Under the pieces are notes generated by a model, which made no database searches, had not been told where the DNA came from, and saw nothing but the letters and a program-made list of their open reading frames with translations. Made by a program: the position numbers and the translations under genes. Positions 35,483-43,790 of a stretch of 64,000 bases of DNA are shown here, piece after piece; positions within the stretch are counted from its first letter, which is position 1; the number at the start of each line of letters is the position of its first letter. Origin of the DNA: an uncultured Prevotellaceae bacterium (GTDB taxonomy: Bacteria; Bacteroidota; Bacteroidia; Bacteroidales; Bacteroidaceae); contig CADCFA010000005.1 in the NCBI GenBank assembly GCA_902800595.1, positions 22,625 through 86,624 of the forward strand, read 5' to 3'.

Positions 35483-36826
35483 CTATTGCTTCATCAGGTA
35501 TTGCTTGAAATCTGCAAACTCCTTGCTCATAGGGACACTCTGCTTCTGTCCCTTCATGAAGTTCTGCAGACGCTCTGGTATCTCTACATCGATACCAAGG
35601 ATCTCGTCCACTTTCTCTTTGAACTTGGCAGGGTGGGCGGTCTCGCAGAACACACCGACCTCACCGTCTTTCAGTCCGTCTGCCAATGCCTGATAGCCAC
35701 AGGCACCATGAGGATCGAGGATATACTTCGTTTCCTCGTAGCAGTCACGCATGGTCTCTCTGATCTGTTCATCTGTATAGGTAGCACCGCTGATGAGTGA
35801 GGTGATACGTTCGTGACTCTTACCATAGAGATCATAGATACGGGCAAAGTTCGACGGGTCACCCACATCCATCGCATTGGCGAGTGTCTGCTTCGAAGGT
35901 TTCGGCTCGTATTTGCCAGTCTGCAGATACTTATAGAAGATGTCGTTGGCATTATTGGCAGCGATGAATCGCTTGATGGGGAGACCCATCGCGTGACCGA
36001 ACAGGGCAGCACAGATATTGCCGAAGTTACCTGAAGGCACACACATCACCAGCTCCTCAATATTGACATTCTTATCTTTTTTCATTATTACATTTTCCTT
36101 TATGCGTGCGTAGGCATTGAAGTAATAGAAAGCCTGCGGCAGGAAACGAGCCACGTTGATGCTGTTGGCAGAGGTGAGTTTCATGTGCTGATTCAGTTCG
36201 GCATCCATAAAGGCGTTCTTAACAAGAGCCTGACAGTCGTCGAACACACCATCCACCTCGATAGCTGTGATGTTCTTACCCAGCGTAGTGAACTGACATT
36301 CCTGGATAGGAGAGACTTTTCCCTTGGGATAGAGCACATACACGTGGATGCCCTCTACACCAAGAAAACCGTTAGCAACGGCAGAGCCGGTATCACCGCT
36401 GGTAGCCACAAGGACATTGATACTAGTATCCCTAGTATCCCTAGGCTGCCTAGAATCACTAGTAAAATAGCGCAGCAGCCGGGCCATGAATCTCGCCCCC
36501 ACATCCTTAAAGGCGAGGGTAGGTCCGTGGAAGAGTTCAAGGGTATAGATATTCTCCTTAACCTTGACCACAGGACAGTCGAACGACAAGGTATCATACA
36601 CGATGTCGTGGAGTGCATCAGGATCCACATCCTCACCAAAGAATGCGCTGGCCACGGTGTAGGCTATCTCCTGAAAACTCATTTTCTCGATGTTATCGAA
36701 GAATTCCTTCGGCAGTTTGTTGATATGCTCCGGCATATAGAGTCCGCGATCTTCTGCCAGACCTTTCACCACAGCCTTTTGAAGATCAGCTATGGGAGCT
36801 TTGCCATTAGTACTATAATATTTCAT
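35483..36826 (-). CDS. thrC: Threonine synthase
   Basis: 447 residues. MKYYSTNGKAPIADLQKAVV is the usual N-terminus; the PLP lysine is in HGPTLAFKDVGARF, and VATSGDTGSAVANGF binds the phosphate. It converts O-phosphohomoserine to threonine. A 13-residue arginine/aspartate-rich insertion (from SDSRQPRDTRDTS) just before the ATSGDTG strand is encoded by the CTAG array and is not part of the family. Third gene of the thr operon, 3 nt after the kinase gene. Confidence 0.95.
   Translation of the reverse strand: MKYYSTNGKAPIADLQKAVVKGLAEDRGLYMPEHINKLPKEFFDNIEKMSFQEIAYTVASAFFGEDVDPDALHDIVYDTLSFDCPVVKVKENIYTLELFHGPTLAFKDVGARFMARLLRYFTSDSRQPRDTRDTSINVLVATSGDTGSAVANGFLGVEGIHVYVLYPKGKVSPIQECQFTTLGKNITAIEVDGVFDDCQALVKNAFMDAELNQHMKLTSANSINVARFLPQAFYYFNAYARIKENVIMKKDKNVNIEELVMCVPSGNFGNICAALFGHAMGLPIKRFIAANNANDIFYKYLQTGKYEPKPSKQTLANAMDVGDPSNFARIYDLYGKSHERITSLISGATYTDEQIRETMRDCYEETKYILDPHGACGYQALADGLKDGEVGVFCETAHPAKFKEKVDEILGIDVEIPERLQNFMKGQKQSVPMSKEFADFKQYLMKQ
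36423..36462. repeat. CTAG nonamer array, 5 CTAGs, inside thrC
   Basis: CTAG at 36423, 36432, 36441, 36450 and 36459; linkers TATCC, TATCC, GCTGC, AATCA. The unit CTAGTAAAA also occurs in the array at 26.8 kb. Confidence 0.95.
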
Positions 36827-36829
36827 TTT

Positions 36830-38125
36830 TTACATTTTTACATTTTGCATAAGGTTTTGCATAAACTCATTGAGTTTTAGCAAACCGAATGAACCACTCA
36901 CGCAGCTTACTTCATCGTACTGCTGCACTTCGTCGGGCTCAATGCCACGATACCAGATGAGGAAGGGCACAGGCTGTCCCACATGGATGCGCTGCTCCAC
37001 TGGTGTCAGATGGTCTGGCAGCACGGCGATGCAGACGGGTTCGCGCCAACTCTTCACCTTATTATATATAGGGGCTATCAGGCGCTGATCCAGATACTCG
37101 ATGGTTTTCAGCTTGAGTTCCAAGTCACCATCGTGCCCGGCTTCGTCGCTGGCTTCTACGTGTACAAACACGAAGTCGTCGTTCTCTAAAGCCTCGATAG
37201 CAGCCTGTGCCTTACCTTCGTAGTTGGTATCAGCCAGTCCTGTCGCACCTTCCACCTCCACAATCTTCAGACCAGCATAGTGACCGATACCGCGGATCAG
37301 ATCGACAGCGGAAATCACAGTGCCCGACTTAATCTCTGGATATTGCTGTTGCAGCGTTTCCATCGAGGGACGATAGCCGCCGCTCCAGGGCCAGATGCTG
37401 TTGGCTTGGCGCTCCCCACGCTTCTTGCGTTCCTGATTAAAGGGATGAGCAGCGAGCAGTTCCTGCGACTTCAGGATCATCTCGTTGATGAGATCTGCCG
37501 TCTGCTGAGGTGAGAGCCGATTAAGATTCCTAGAATCCCTAGAATCCCTAGGATTCCTAGAATATCCTAGATCTGCCTTTACCAGCAGCTCACGCCAAGC
37601 CTCATTAGGATGGTCATGGGGTGGGGCACATACGATATGCTTGTTGCCGCCTTTAATCACCAGCAGATGACGATACTGGATGCCAGTGATGAACTTCACA
37701 CGTTCGCATCCCTCACGCGCATTGATGGGTTTGGCGAGGTTCTCATTCAGGTATTTGATCAGCACATCGGCATCTGCTGTCTCCAGATTACCACCGTTAT
37801 GTGTGATGATCTTGCCGTCTTCGAGGGTGATGATATTACAGCGGATGGCGAAGTCGTCATCAGCCATCTCGTAGCCGATTGAAGCAGCCTCCAGCGGACC
37901 GCGTCCCTCATACACCTTATTCAGATCATAGCCAAGAATCGCCGTATTCGCCACCTCACTACCTGGAGGAAATCCCTCAGGCACAGTGACGAGTCTGCCG
38001 CAGCGCCCTTCACGCGCCAGCTGGTCCATCATGGGCTTATGGGCATATTGTAATAAGGTCTTCCCACCGAGCCGCTCGACGGGAAGATCTGCCATGCCAT
38101 CACCAAGTATGATGATATGCTTCAT
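36830..38125 (-). CDS. ApgM-family phosphoglycerate mutase-like protein, probable homoserine kinase
   Basis: 431 residues. It belongs to the archaeal-type cofactor-independent phosphoglycerate mutase family (alkaline phosphatase fold): IILGDGMADLPVERLGGKT, FPPGSEVANTAILGYD with the candidate nucleophile serine, and HVEASDEAGHDGD. It lies between thrA and thrC with 3-nt gaps, where a homoserine kinase is needed and no GHMP-type thrB is present. As I recall, fitness data in Bacteroides assigned this family to homoserine phosphorylation. A CTAG array adds about 15 residues (RNPRDSRDSRN) in the middle. Confidence 0.8.
   Translation of the reverse strand: MKHIIILGDGMADLPVERLGGKTLLQYAHKPMMDQLAREGRCGRLVTVPEGFPPGSEVANTAILGYDLNKVYEGRGPLEAASIGYEMADDDFAIRCNIITLEDGKIITHNGGNLETADADVLIKYLNENLAKPINAREGCERVKFITGIQYRHLLVIKGGNKHIVCAPPHDHPNEAWRELLVKADLGYSRNPRDSRDSRNLNRLSPQQTADLINEMILKSQELLAAHPFNQERKKRGERQANSIWPWSGGYRPSMETLQQQYPEIKSGTVISAVDLIRGIGHYAGLKIVEVEGATGLADTNYEGKAQAAIEALENDDFVFVHVEASDEAGHDGDLELKLKTIEYLDQRLIAPIYNKVKSWREPVCIAVLPDHLTPVEQRIHVGQPVPFLIWYRGIEPDEVQQYDEVSCVSGSFGLLKLNEFMQNLMQNVKM
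37530..37570. repeat. CTAG array, 5 CTAGs, inside the homoserine kinase-like gene
   Basis: CTAG at 37530, 37539, 37548, 37557 (9 bp apart) and 37567 (10 bp); linkers AATCC, AATCC, GATTC. Confidence 0.95.
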
Positions 38126-38128
38126 AAG

Positions 38129-40591
38129 TTAAATGTTTGCGATTGACATGATGTTTGCAAAGACACCGGCGGCGGTGACAGCTGCACCGGCACCATAGCC
38201 CTGAATCAGCATCGGGTATTCCTTATAGCGCTCAGTGGTGAGCAGCACGATATTGTTCGAGCCTTCCAGTCCGTAGAAGGGATGTCCGTAAGGCACCTCT
38301 TTCAGGGCAACACTGGTCTTGAAGTTTGATGGATCTTTCTCGTCAGCTTCCATCGTGGCAACAAAGCGCCAGCGCTTATTGTCAGCCTCAAGCACCTTAC
38401 GACGTGCCTCAAAGTCGGCATCCAGTTCAGGCAGACGCTTCCAGAAGTCATCGATGCTGCCTTCGAAGTAGCTGTCGGGCACGAAGAGATGCTTCTCTAC
38501 ATCATCCTGTTCCACCTTGTAACCAGCCTCACGAGTCAGGATTACCAGCTTACGGATCACATCCGTGCCACTGAGGTCGATACGTGGGTCAGGCTCAGAG
38601 TAACGCTGCTCCTTGGCACGTTTCACCGTCTCAGAGAAAGGCACATCGGCAGCAATCTCGTTGAAGATGAAGTTCAGCGTACCAGAGAGGATCGCCTCGA
38701 TCTTCAGGATCTTATCACCCGAATTGCAGAGGTCGTTGATGGTACCGATGATAGGCAGACCAGCACCAACGTTGGTCTCGTAACGGAACCACACGCCACG
38801 ATCGCGAGCTGTCTGTTTCAGTTTAAGATAACTGTCATAATCGCTTGATGCTGCGATCTTGTTGGCAGCCACCACTGATATGTTATGCTCCAGGAAGGTC
38901 TGATAGAGTGATGCGATCTGTCGGCTGGCAGTACAGTCCACGAAGACGGAGTTGAAGATATTCATCTTCACGATCTCGTCGCGCATGTGGTCAGTATTGG
39001 CAGCAAAACCTGCACGCAGAATCTTCTCGTAGTTGTCAAGATCGATACCGTCACGATCGAGCACGAAGTTGTCAACATCAGAGATACCAACCACATTCAG
39101 CTTCAGGCGACGTGACTGCATGAGGAACTGCTGCTGTGTACGGATCTGCTCAAGCAGCATGCCACCCACCGTTCCAATACCGCAGATAAAGAGGTTGAGA
39201 ACCTTGTACTCTGACAGGAAGAATGAGTCGTGCAGCACGTTGAGTGACTTACGCAGGAACTTTCCATCTACAACAAATGAGATGTTCGTCTCTGAAGCAC
39301 CCTGGGCACAGGCGATCACGGAGATACCAGAACGGCCTAATGTGCCGAACAGCTTTCCTGCGATACCTGGCGTCTGCTTCATGTTCTCACCCACGATGGC
39401 GATAGTAGCCAGACCACTCTCCACCTGCATGGGATACATGGCACCCGTCTCAATCTCCTTGGCAAACTCTGCATTCAGCGCTTCTGCTGCAGCCTCGGCA
39501 TCCTCATCGCGCACACCAATAGAGGTGGAGTTCTCAGAAGAAGCCTGTGATACCATAAACACAGAGATACCATTGTTGGCCAGTGTGGTGAAGATACGAC
39601 GGTTCACACCGATGACACCCACCATGGAGAGACCCGTCACCGTAATCAGTGAGGTGCCCTTAATGCTTGAGATACCCTTGATGGGCTTGTCGTCATTCTC
39701 GATCTTCGACTTGATGAGTGTGCCCGGGTGTTCGGGATTGAAGGTGTTCTTCACCTTAATAGGTATATTCTTGACGCAGACGGGATAGATGGTCGGCGGG
39801 TAGATCACCTTCGCACCGAAGTTACAAAGCTCCATCGCCTCTACGTAAGAGAGTTCGTTGATGGTGTAGGCACTCTTGATCACCTTGGGATCAGCTGTCA
39901 TAAAGCCGTCCACATCAGTCCAGATCTCCAGCACCTCTGCATTCAGCACAGCAGCCAGGATAGAAGCCGTATAGTCGCTGCCGCCGCGCCCCAGGTTGGT
40001 GGTCTCGTGGCTGTCTCTGTCACGGGCAATAAAGCCTGGCACTACATATATATTCTTATCACTCAGATCCTTGAAGGCTTCCTTCACCAGCTCTGTGGTC
40101 AGGTCAGCATCAATCACGTGTCTTCCGTGCTTCTTCTGCGTACGGATAAAGTCGCGTGCATTCATACGGACACCATTCTTCACCAGAGCGGCTACGATGT
40201 TCGATGACAGACGCTCACCGTAAGACACAATGGCGTCCTGCGTCTTCTCCGAAAGATCGTGAATCAGATAGACACCGAAATAGATGCTCTTCAACTGCTC
40301 GAAGAGTGAATCTACTCGCTTGAATAAGTTTTCGCGTTTCTGGGGATCGGTGATGATCGTGTCAATCATCTGGTGGTGACGTTCCATCATGCCATCAAAC
40401 TCTTCACGATAACGTTTGTCACCTTTGAGGGCCATCTGGGAAATAGCGATCAACTTGTCGGTGATGCCGTCGAGGGCACTTACTACTACTACGACAGGTT
40501 GCGTCCGAGCCTCTGTCTCTACAATTTTCTTTAAGCTAAGAATGCTTTTTACGGAACCTACGGACGTTCCGCCGAATTTCATTACTTTCAT
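38129..40591 (-). CDS. thrA: Bifunctional aspartokinase/homoserine dehydrogenase
   Basis: 820 residues from the ATG at 40591 (the frame runs 4 codons upstream to a TTG). The aspartokinase domain begins MKVMKFGGTSVGSVKS; ACT regulatory repeats (about 310-460) follow. The homoserine dehydrogenase domain begins LNLFICGIGTVGGMLLEQ and carries GTLNFIF and SEPDPRIDLSGTDV. It performs the first and third steps from aspartate to threonine. First gene of thrA - homoserine kinase-like - thrC. Only 29 nt separate it from the divergent FAD enzyme gene, and no clear TAnnTTTG box is seen there. Confidence 0.95.
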   Translation of the reverse strand: MKVMKFGGTSVGSVKSILSLKKIVETEARTQPVVVVVSALDGITDKLIAISQMALKGDKRYREEFDGMMERHHQMIDTIITDPQKRENLFKRVDSLFEQLKSIYFGVYLIHDLSEKTQDAIVSYGERLSSNIVAALVKNGVRMNARDFIRTQKKHGRHVIDADLTTELVKEAFKDLSDKNIYVVPGFIARDRDSHETTNLGRGGSDYTASILAAVLNAEVLEIWTDVDGFMTADPKVIKSAYTINELSYVEAMELCNFGAKVIYPPTIYPVCVKNIPIKVKNTFNPEHPGTLIKSKIENDDKPIKGISSIKGTSLITVTGLSMVGVIGVNRRIFTTLANNGISVFMVSQASSENSTSIGVRDEDAEAAAEALNAEFAKEIETGAMYPMQVESGLATIAIVGENMKQTPGIAGKLFGTLGRSGISVIACAQGASETNISFVVDGKFLRKSLNVLHDSFFLSEYKVLNLFICGIGTVGGMLLEQIRTQQQFLMQSRRLKLNVVGISDVDNFVLDRDGIDLDNYEKILRAGFAANTDHMRDEIVKMNIFNSVFVDCTASRQIASLYQTFLEHNISVVAANKIAASSDYDSYLKLKQTARDRGVWFRYETNVGAGLPIIGTINDLCNSGDKILKIEAILSGTLNFIFNEIAADVPFSETVKRAKEQRYSEPDPRIDLSGTDVIRKLVILTREAGYKVEQDDVEKHLFVPDSYFEGSIDDFWKRLPELDADFEARRKVLEADNKRWRFVATMEADEKDPSNFKTSVALKEVPYGHPFYGLEGSNNIVLLTTERYKEYPMLIQGYGAGAAVTAAGVFANIMSIANI

Positions 40592-40620
40592 ATTTCTATG
40601 CAATTTATCTTATATGAGCT

Positions 40621-42297
40621 ATGACGAATGAATATCAGATACGGGTAGTGCCCGAAGTGGCAGTGCAGGAAGACAGACTAAGAAGTTGGCTGGCTGATGA
40701 ATACGGGTTCGACGTGCGTACAATCTGTGGCGTGCGGATCCTGAAACGAAGCATCGATGCCCGCCAGCGTCAGATATATGTGAATCTGAAGGTGAGAGTC
40801 TATATCAACGAGCTGCCTCATGATGATGAGTATGTCAGGACGGAGTATCCAAATGTGGAGGGTCGTCCCCAGGTGATTGTCGTTGGGGCTGGTCCTGGTG
40901 GTCTGTTTGCCGCGTTGCGACTCATCGAACTGGGATTAAGACCCATCGTCCTCGAAAGAGGCAAGGATGTGCATGAGCGCAAGAAAGACCTGGCGAACAT
41001 CACCAAGACGCAGAAGGTGGATGCCGAGAGCAACTACTGTTTCGGTGAGGGTGGGGCAGGTGCCTACTCTGACGGTAAGCTCTATACCCGTTCGAAGAAA
41101 CGTGGTAATATCGAGAAAATCCTGAATGTGTTCTGTCAGCATGGTGCCTCAACGGCTATTCTCGCCGATGCCCATCCGCATATCGGTACTGACCGCCTGC
41201 CCAAGGTCATCGAGGCCATGCGTAATACTATTATTAATAGTGGTGGCGAAGTACACTTTCAGACAAAAGTCGTCCGACTTTTGTACAATAACCAATATCC
41301 AATAACCAATAACCGTGAACCAATAACCAATAACCGGGTGGTGGGTGTTGCTGCAGAAGAAACGGTTAATGGTTATTGTTTAACGGTTAATGGTAATTGT
41401 TTGACGGTTACCGAAAAAGAATTTTTCGGGCCAGTTATACTGGCAACTGGTCATTCTGCCCGTGATGTCTATCGCTATCTGGCTGAGGCGAAGATAGAGA
41501 TGGAGGCGAAGGGCATTGCCGTTGGTGTGCGACTGGAGCATCCCTCACATCTGATCGATCAGATACAGTATCACTCGAAACAAGGTCGGGGCAGATACCT
41601 GCCAGCAGCCGAATATGCGATGGTGACGCAGGTTGACGGACGCGGTGTCTATTCCTTCTGTATGTGTCCTGGTGGCTTCGTGATTCCTGCGGCTACGGAT
41701 AAAGAGCAGATCGTGGTCAACGGTATGAGTCCGGCCAATCGTGGAACCGCTTGGAGTAACTCTGGTATGGTGGTGGAAGTAAGGCCAGAGGACTTGGATC
41801 TAATAACCAATAACCAATATCCAATAACCGTTAACCCGGCTTTGCGGGTGATGGCGTTTCAGGAGGAACTGGAGAAGTTGTGTTGGCAACAGGGAAATAT
41901 GAAACAGACGGCTCCAGCCCAGCGGATGGCAGACTTCGTGAATGGGCGTTTGAGTTACGACCTGCCAAAGTCTTCCTATGCCCCGGGACTGATATCCAGT
42001 CCTTTGCATTTCTGGTTGCCGAAGATGATCTCCAAGCGTCTGCAGGAAGGTTTTAAGGTGTTTGGACGTCAGGCACATGGCTTCCTGACCAACGAGGCAG
42101 TGATGATTGCCGTGGAGACCAGAACAAGCAGTCCTGTTCGGATCGTCAGGGATCATGAGACGCTGCAACACATTCGGGTAGAGGGACTCTTCCCCTGCGG
42201 CGAAGGGGCTGGCTATGCCGGTGGCATCGTCTCGGCTGGGGTCGATGGCGAGCGCTGCGCCGAAGCTGCTGCAGCTTATCTGCAGCAACTTCGCTAA
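40621..42297 (+). CDS. FAD-dependent dehydrogenase of the COG2509 type, carrying three heptamer arrays
   Basis: 558 residues. The dinucleotide-binding motif VIVVGAGPGGLFAALRL is at about 83-99, and NYCFGEGGAGAYSDGKLYTR is the signature of the uncharacterised FAD-dependent dehydrogenase family COG2509; the C-terminus GLFPCGEGAGYAGGI closes the FAD site. Three stretches (about residues 223-240, 250-265 and 395-406) are rich in N, P, I, T and V and are translated from heptamer arrays, so they are extra loops not expected in the family. Reaction unknown. Confidence 0.82.
   Translation: MTNEYQIRVVPEVAVQEDRLRSWLADEYGFDVRTICGVRILKRSIDARQRQIYVNLKVRVYINELPHDDEYVRTEYPNVEGRPQVIVVGAGPGGLFAALRLIELGLRPIVLERGKDVHERKKDLANITKTQKVDAESNYCFGEGGAGAYSDGKLYTRSKKRGNIEKILNVFCQHGASTAILADAHPHIGTDRLPKVIEAMRNTIINSGGEVHFQTKVVRLLYNNQYPITNNREPITNNRVVGVAAEETVNGYCLTVNGNCLTVTEKEFFGPVILATGHSARDVYRYLAEAKIEMEAKGIAVGVRLEHPSHLIDQIQYHSKQGRGRYLPAAEYAMVTQVDGRGVYSFCMCPGGFVIPAATDKEQIVVNGMSPANRGTAWSNSGMVVEVRPEDLDLITNNQYPITVNPALRVMAFQEELEKLCWQQGNMKQTAPAQRMADFVNGRLSYDLPKSSYAPGLISSPLHFWLPKMISKRLQEGFKVFGRQAHGFLTNEAVMIAVETRTSSPVRIVRDHETLQHIRVEGLFPCGEGAGYAGGIVSAGVDGERCAEAAAAYLQQLR
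41287..41335. repeat. Heptamer array AATAACC, 7 units
   Basis: AATAACC, AATATCC, AATAACC, AATAACC, GTGAACC, AATAACC, AATAACC in exact period 7 within the FAD dehydrogenase gene. Confidence 0.95.
41364..41412. repeat. Heptamer array GGTTAAT, 7 units, inverted relative to the previous one
   Basis: GGTTAAT, GGTTATT, GTTTAAC, GGTTAAT, GGTAATT, GTTTGAC, GGTTACC. It is the reverse-complement type of the 41287-41335 array, also 49 nt, 28 nt away; the two can pair unit by unit as an imperfect 49-bp hairpin. Confidence 0.95.
41802..41836. repeat. Heptamer array AATAACC, 5 units
   Basis: AATAACC, AATAACC, AATATCC, AATAACC, GTTAACC in period 7, third array in the same gene. Confidence 0.9.
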
Positions 42298-42995
42298 GAT
42301 TCTTTTTTTTGCAGGGCGCTGCCCTGCAGACCTCCATCAACCCCCGCTCGAGCTTACTCGCTTTCACAAAGCGAAGCGACTGAAAGAACCCCTCTTCATA
42401 AGAATGGTAATTTCTTACTTTCTTCGGCGCGAAGAAAGATCCCCCTATATGGGGAGGATGCAATTGATTCCGAGAGCTGGCTCTCTCCATCAAAGTTTTG
42501 GTATGGCTCTCGGGCCTTTGCCCTTCGCTTACGCTCAGGGTTCGCCATGTTTTTTCACGCCGACTACGCTAACCGCTTGTCGTCGCGGAGCTCCTCGAAA
42601 ACATTCTTGGACGAGCCAAGCGACTGGCGTCGATTACCGCACTTCGTGCTTCATGTCTTCTTCGAAAACATTCTTGGACAAGCCAAGCGAGCAAAGCTCG
42701 TAACCGCACGGTGCTTCATGTTTCCTCGAATAAATTCTCGAAAACATTCCGCACGAGGAGGTCTTTAGAGGATGTACTATTATCAAATCGACATGAGATG
42801 CTGTTTGAGCGAAGCGAGTTCATCGAATGATTACGATAATCGGACATCCGGCCTCCGAGCCCAGGACGTTTTCGCACCTTTCTTTTTGATTCTTTCTCTT
42901 TCGGTGACGAAAGAAAAAGAATAACTGGCGCCAGAAAGAAAATGAACAACAGAAAAATATATTAAAAAAGATTTGGAGCATCCAAAACTTTTTTG
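42298..42995. other. Repeat-rich intergenic region without a credible gene
   Basis: About 700 bp after the FAD dehydrogenase. It holds the dual-hairpin element and a degenerate tandem repeat of about 64-67 bp (units starting TCGAAAACATTC at 42595, 42662 and 42738). It also contains a hairpin-rich tail with CTGGCGCCAG near 42924. The open frames here have no family pattern and follow the repeats, so I treat none as a gene. Confidence 0.6.
42417..42503 (+). repeat. Dual-hairpin repeat element, copy 1
   Basis: A TTTCTTC-GGCGC-GAAGAAA hairpin is followed by CCCCCTATATGGGGAGG, ATGCAA, a GAGAGC/GCTCTC hairpin and AGTTTTGGTA. A copy with the same order but different stem sequences lies at 51.8 kb in the opposite direction. 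Confidence 0.6.
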
Positions 42996-43003
42996 TATCT
43001 TTG
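42996..43003 (+). promoter_or_regulatory. -7 box of the cytidylate kinase-like gene
   Basis: TATCTTTG, 37 nt before the ATG. Confidence 0.6.
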
Positions 43004-43040
43004 TGGCATCAATGTTTAACTACTAAAAAATTGGAGCACT

Positions 43041-43661
43041 ATGAATAGAGAAGAACAATTCGTGATAACCATCAGCCGCCAGTTTGGAACAGGCGGCCAT
43101 GAGATTGGAGCTGAGTTGGCACGTCGCCTCAATGTCAAACTGCTCGATAAGCAAATCCTGAATGAAGTGGCTAAACGTATTCCCGTTGTAGAGGATGCGA
43201 TGGAGCGTATTGCCGCCCGCAACCCCTTGTGGCGCGACGACTTCACCAACTTCTACCGCACTTATATGAATAAGGCGGAATACGACGGTCAGGAGCATGA
43301 CGAGACCTCCCGTGCCCTCTTTGAGGCTCAGGCCATTGCCATCCGTAAGATAGCCGAACAGGAGTCATGCGTACTTGTGGGCCGTTGCGGTTTCCATATC
43401 TTTGAGGATCATCCCAATGCCTTGAAGATTTTTATCCATTCTTCAGAAGACTGTCGTAAGCGCCGTATCGCCAAGAAGTATGACCTTGACCTTCGTGATG
43501 CGGCTGCGATGGTGGTGGACAACGACTACAGCCGTGAGCTCTATACGAAGACATTCACTGGAAAAGACTGGACGGATGCCCGCAATTACGACATCTCTCT
43601 CGACGTTCGGAATTTCGGTATTAACGGGGCTGTGGATTTCTTAATGAACTGTATTGAGTAG
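43041..43661 (+). CDS. Cytidylate kinase-like family protein
   Basis: 206 residues. A P-loop-like ISRQFGTGGHEIGAELARRL begins the protein and VGRCGFHIFEDHPNALKIFI follows, as in the cytidylate_kin2 family, which is related to but distinct from Cmk. A role as NMP kinase is family inference. Single gene with its own promoter, upstream of pheT. Confidence 0.85.
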   Translation: MNREEQFVITISRQFGTGGHEIGAELARRLNVKLLDKQILNEVAKRIPVVEDAMERIAARNPLWRDDFTNFYRTYMNKAEYDGQEHDETSRALFEAQAIAIRKIAEQESCVLVGRCGFHIFEDHPNALKIFIHSSEDCRKRRIAKKYDLDLRDAAAMVVDNDYSRELYTKTFTGKDWTDARNYDISLDVRNFGINGAVDFLMNCIE

Positions 43662-43685
43662 TTTTCTCAATAAAAATTTGTGTAT

Positions 43686-43752
43686 ATACCGATTTTTTAG
43701 TACCTTTGCACGCTGAAATTTCACAAGTTAGTAATTACTAAAAAATCGGTAT
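43686..43752. promoter_or_regulatory. pheT promoter inside a perfect 17-bp inverted repeat
   Basis: TACCTTTG at 43701-43708 is the -7 box. The arm ATACCGATTTTTTAGTA (43686-43702) is repeated as its exact reverse complement at 43736-43752, ending 1 nt before the ATG at 43754. The left arm reaches into the -7 box, so the structure is in DNA, not in the mRNA. Confidence 0.75.
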
Positions 43753-43790
43753 AATGAATATTTCCTACAACAGGTCTGGAAGTTGACGCA

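Noticed and set aside
42215-42768. Plus-strand frames in the gap after the FAD dehydrogenase
   Set aside because: They follow tandem repeats and hairpins and lack any protein family pattern or promoter.
43686-43752. Invertible promoter (phase switch) at pheT
   Set aside because: The left repeat arm includes part of the -7 box and inversion would not give a usable promoter; pheT is also essential.
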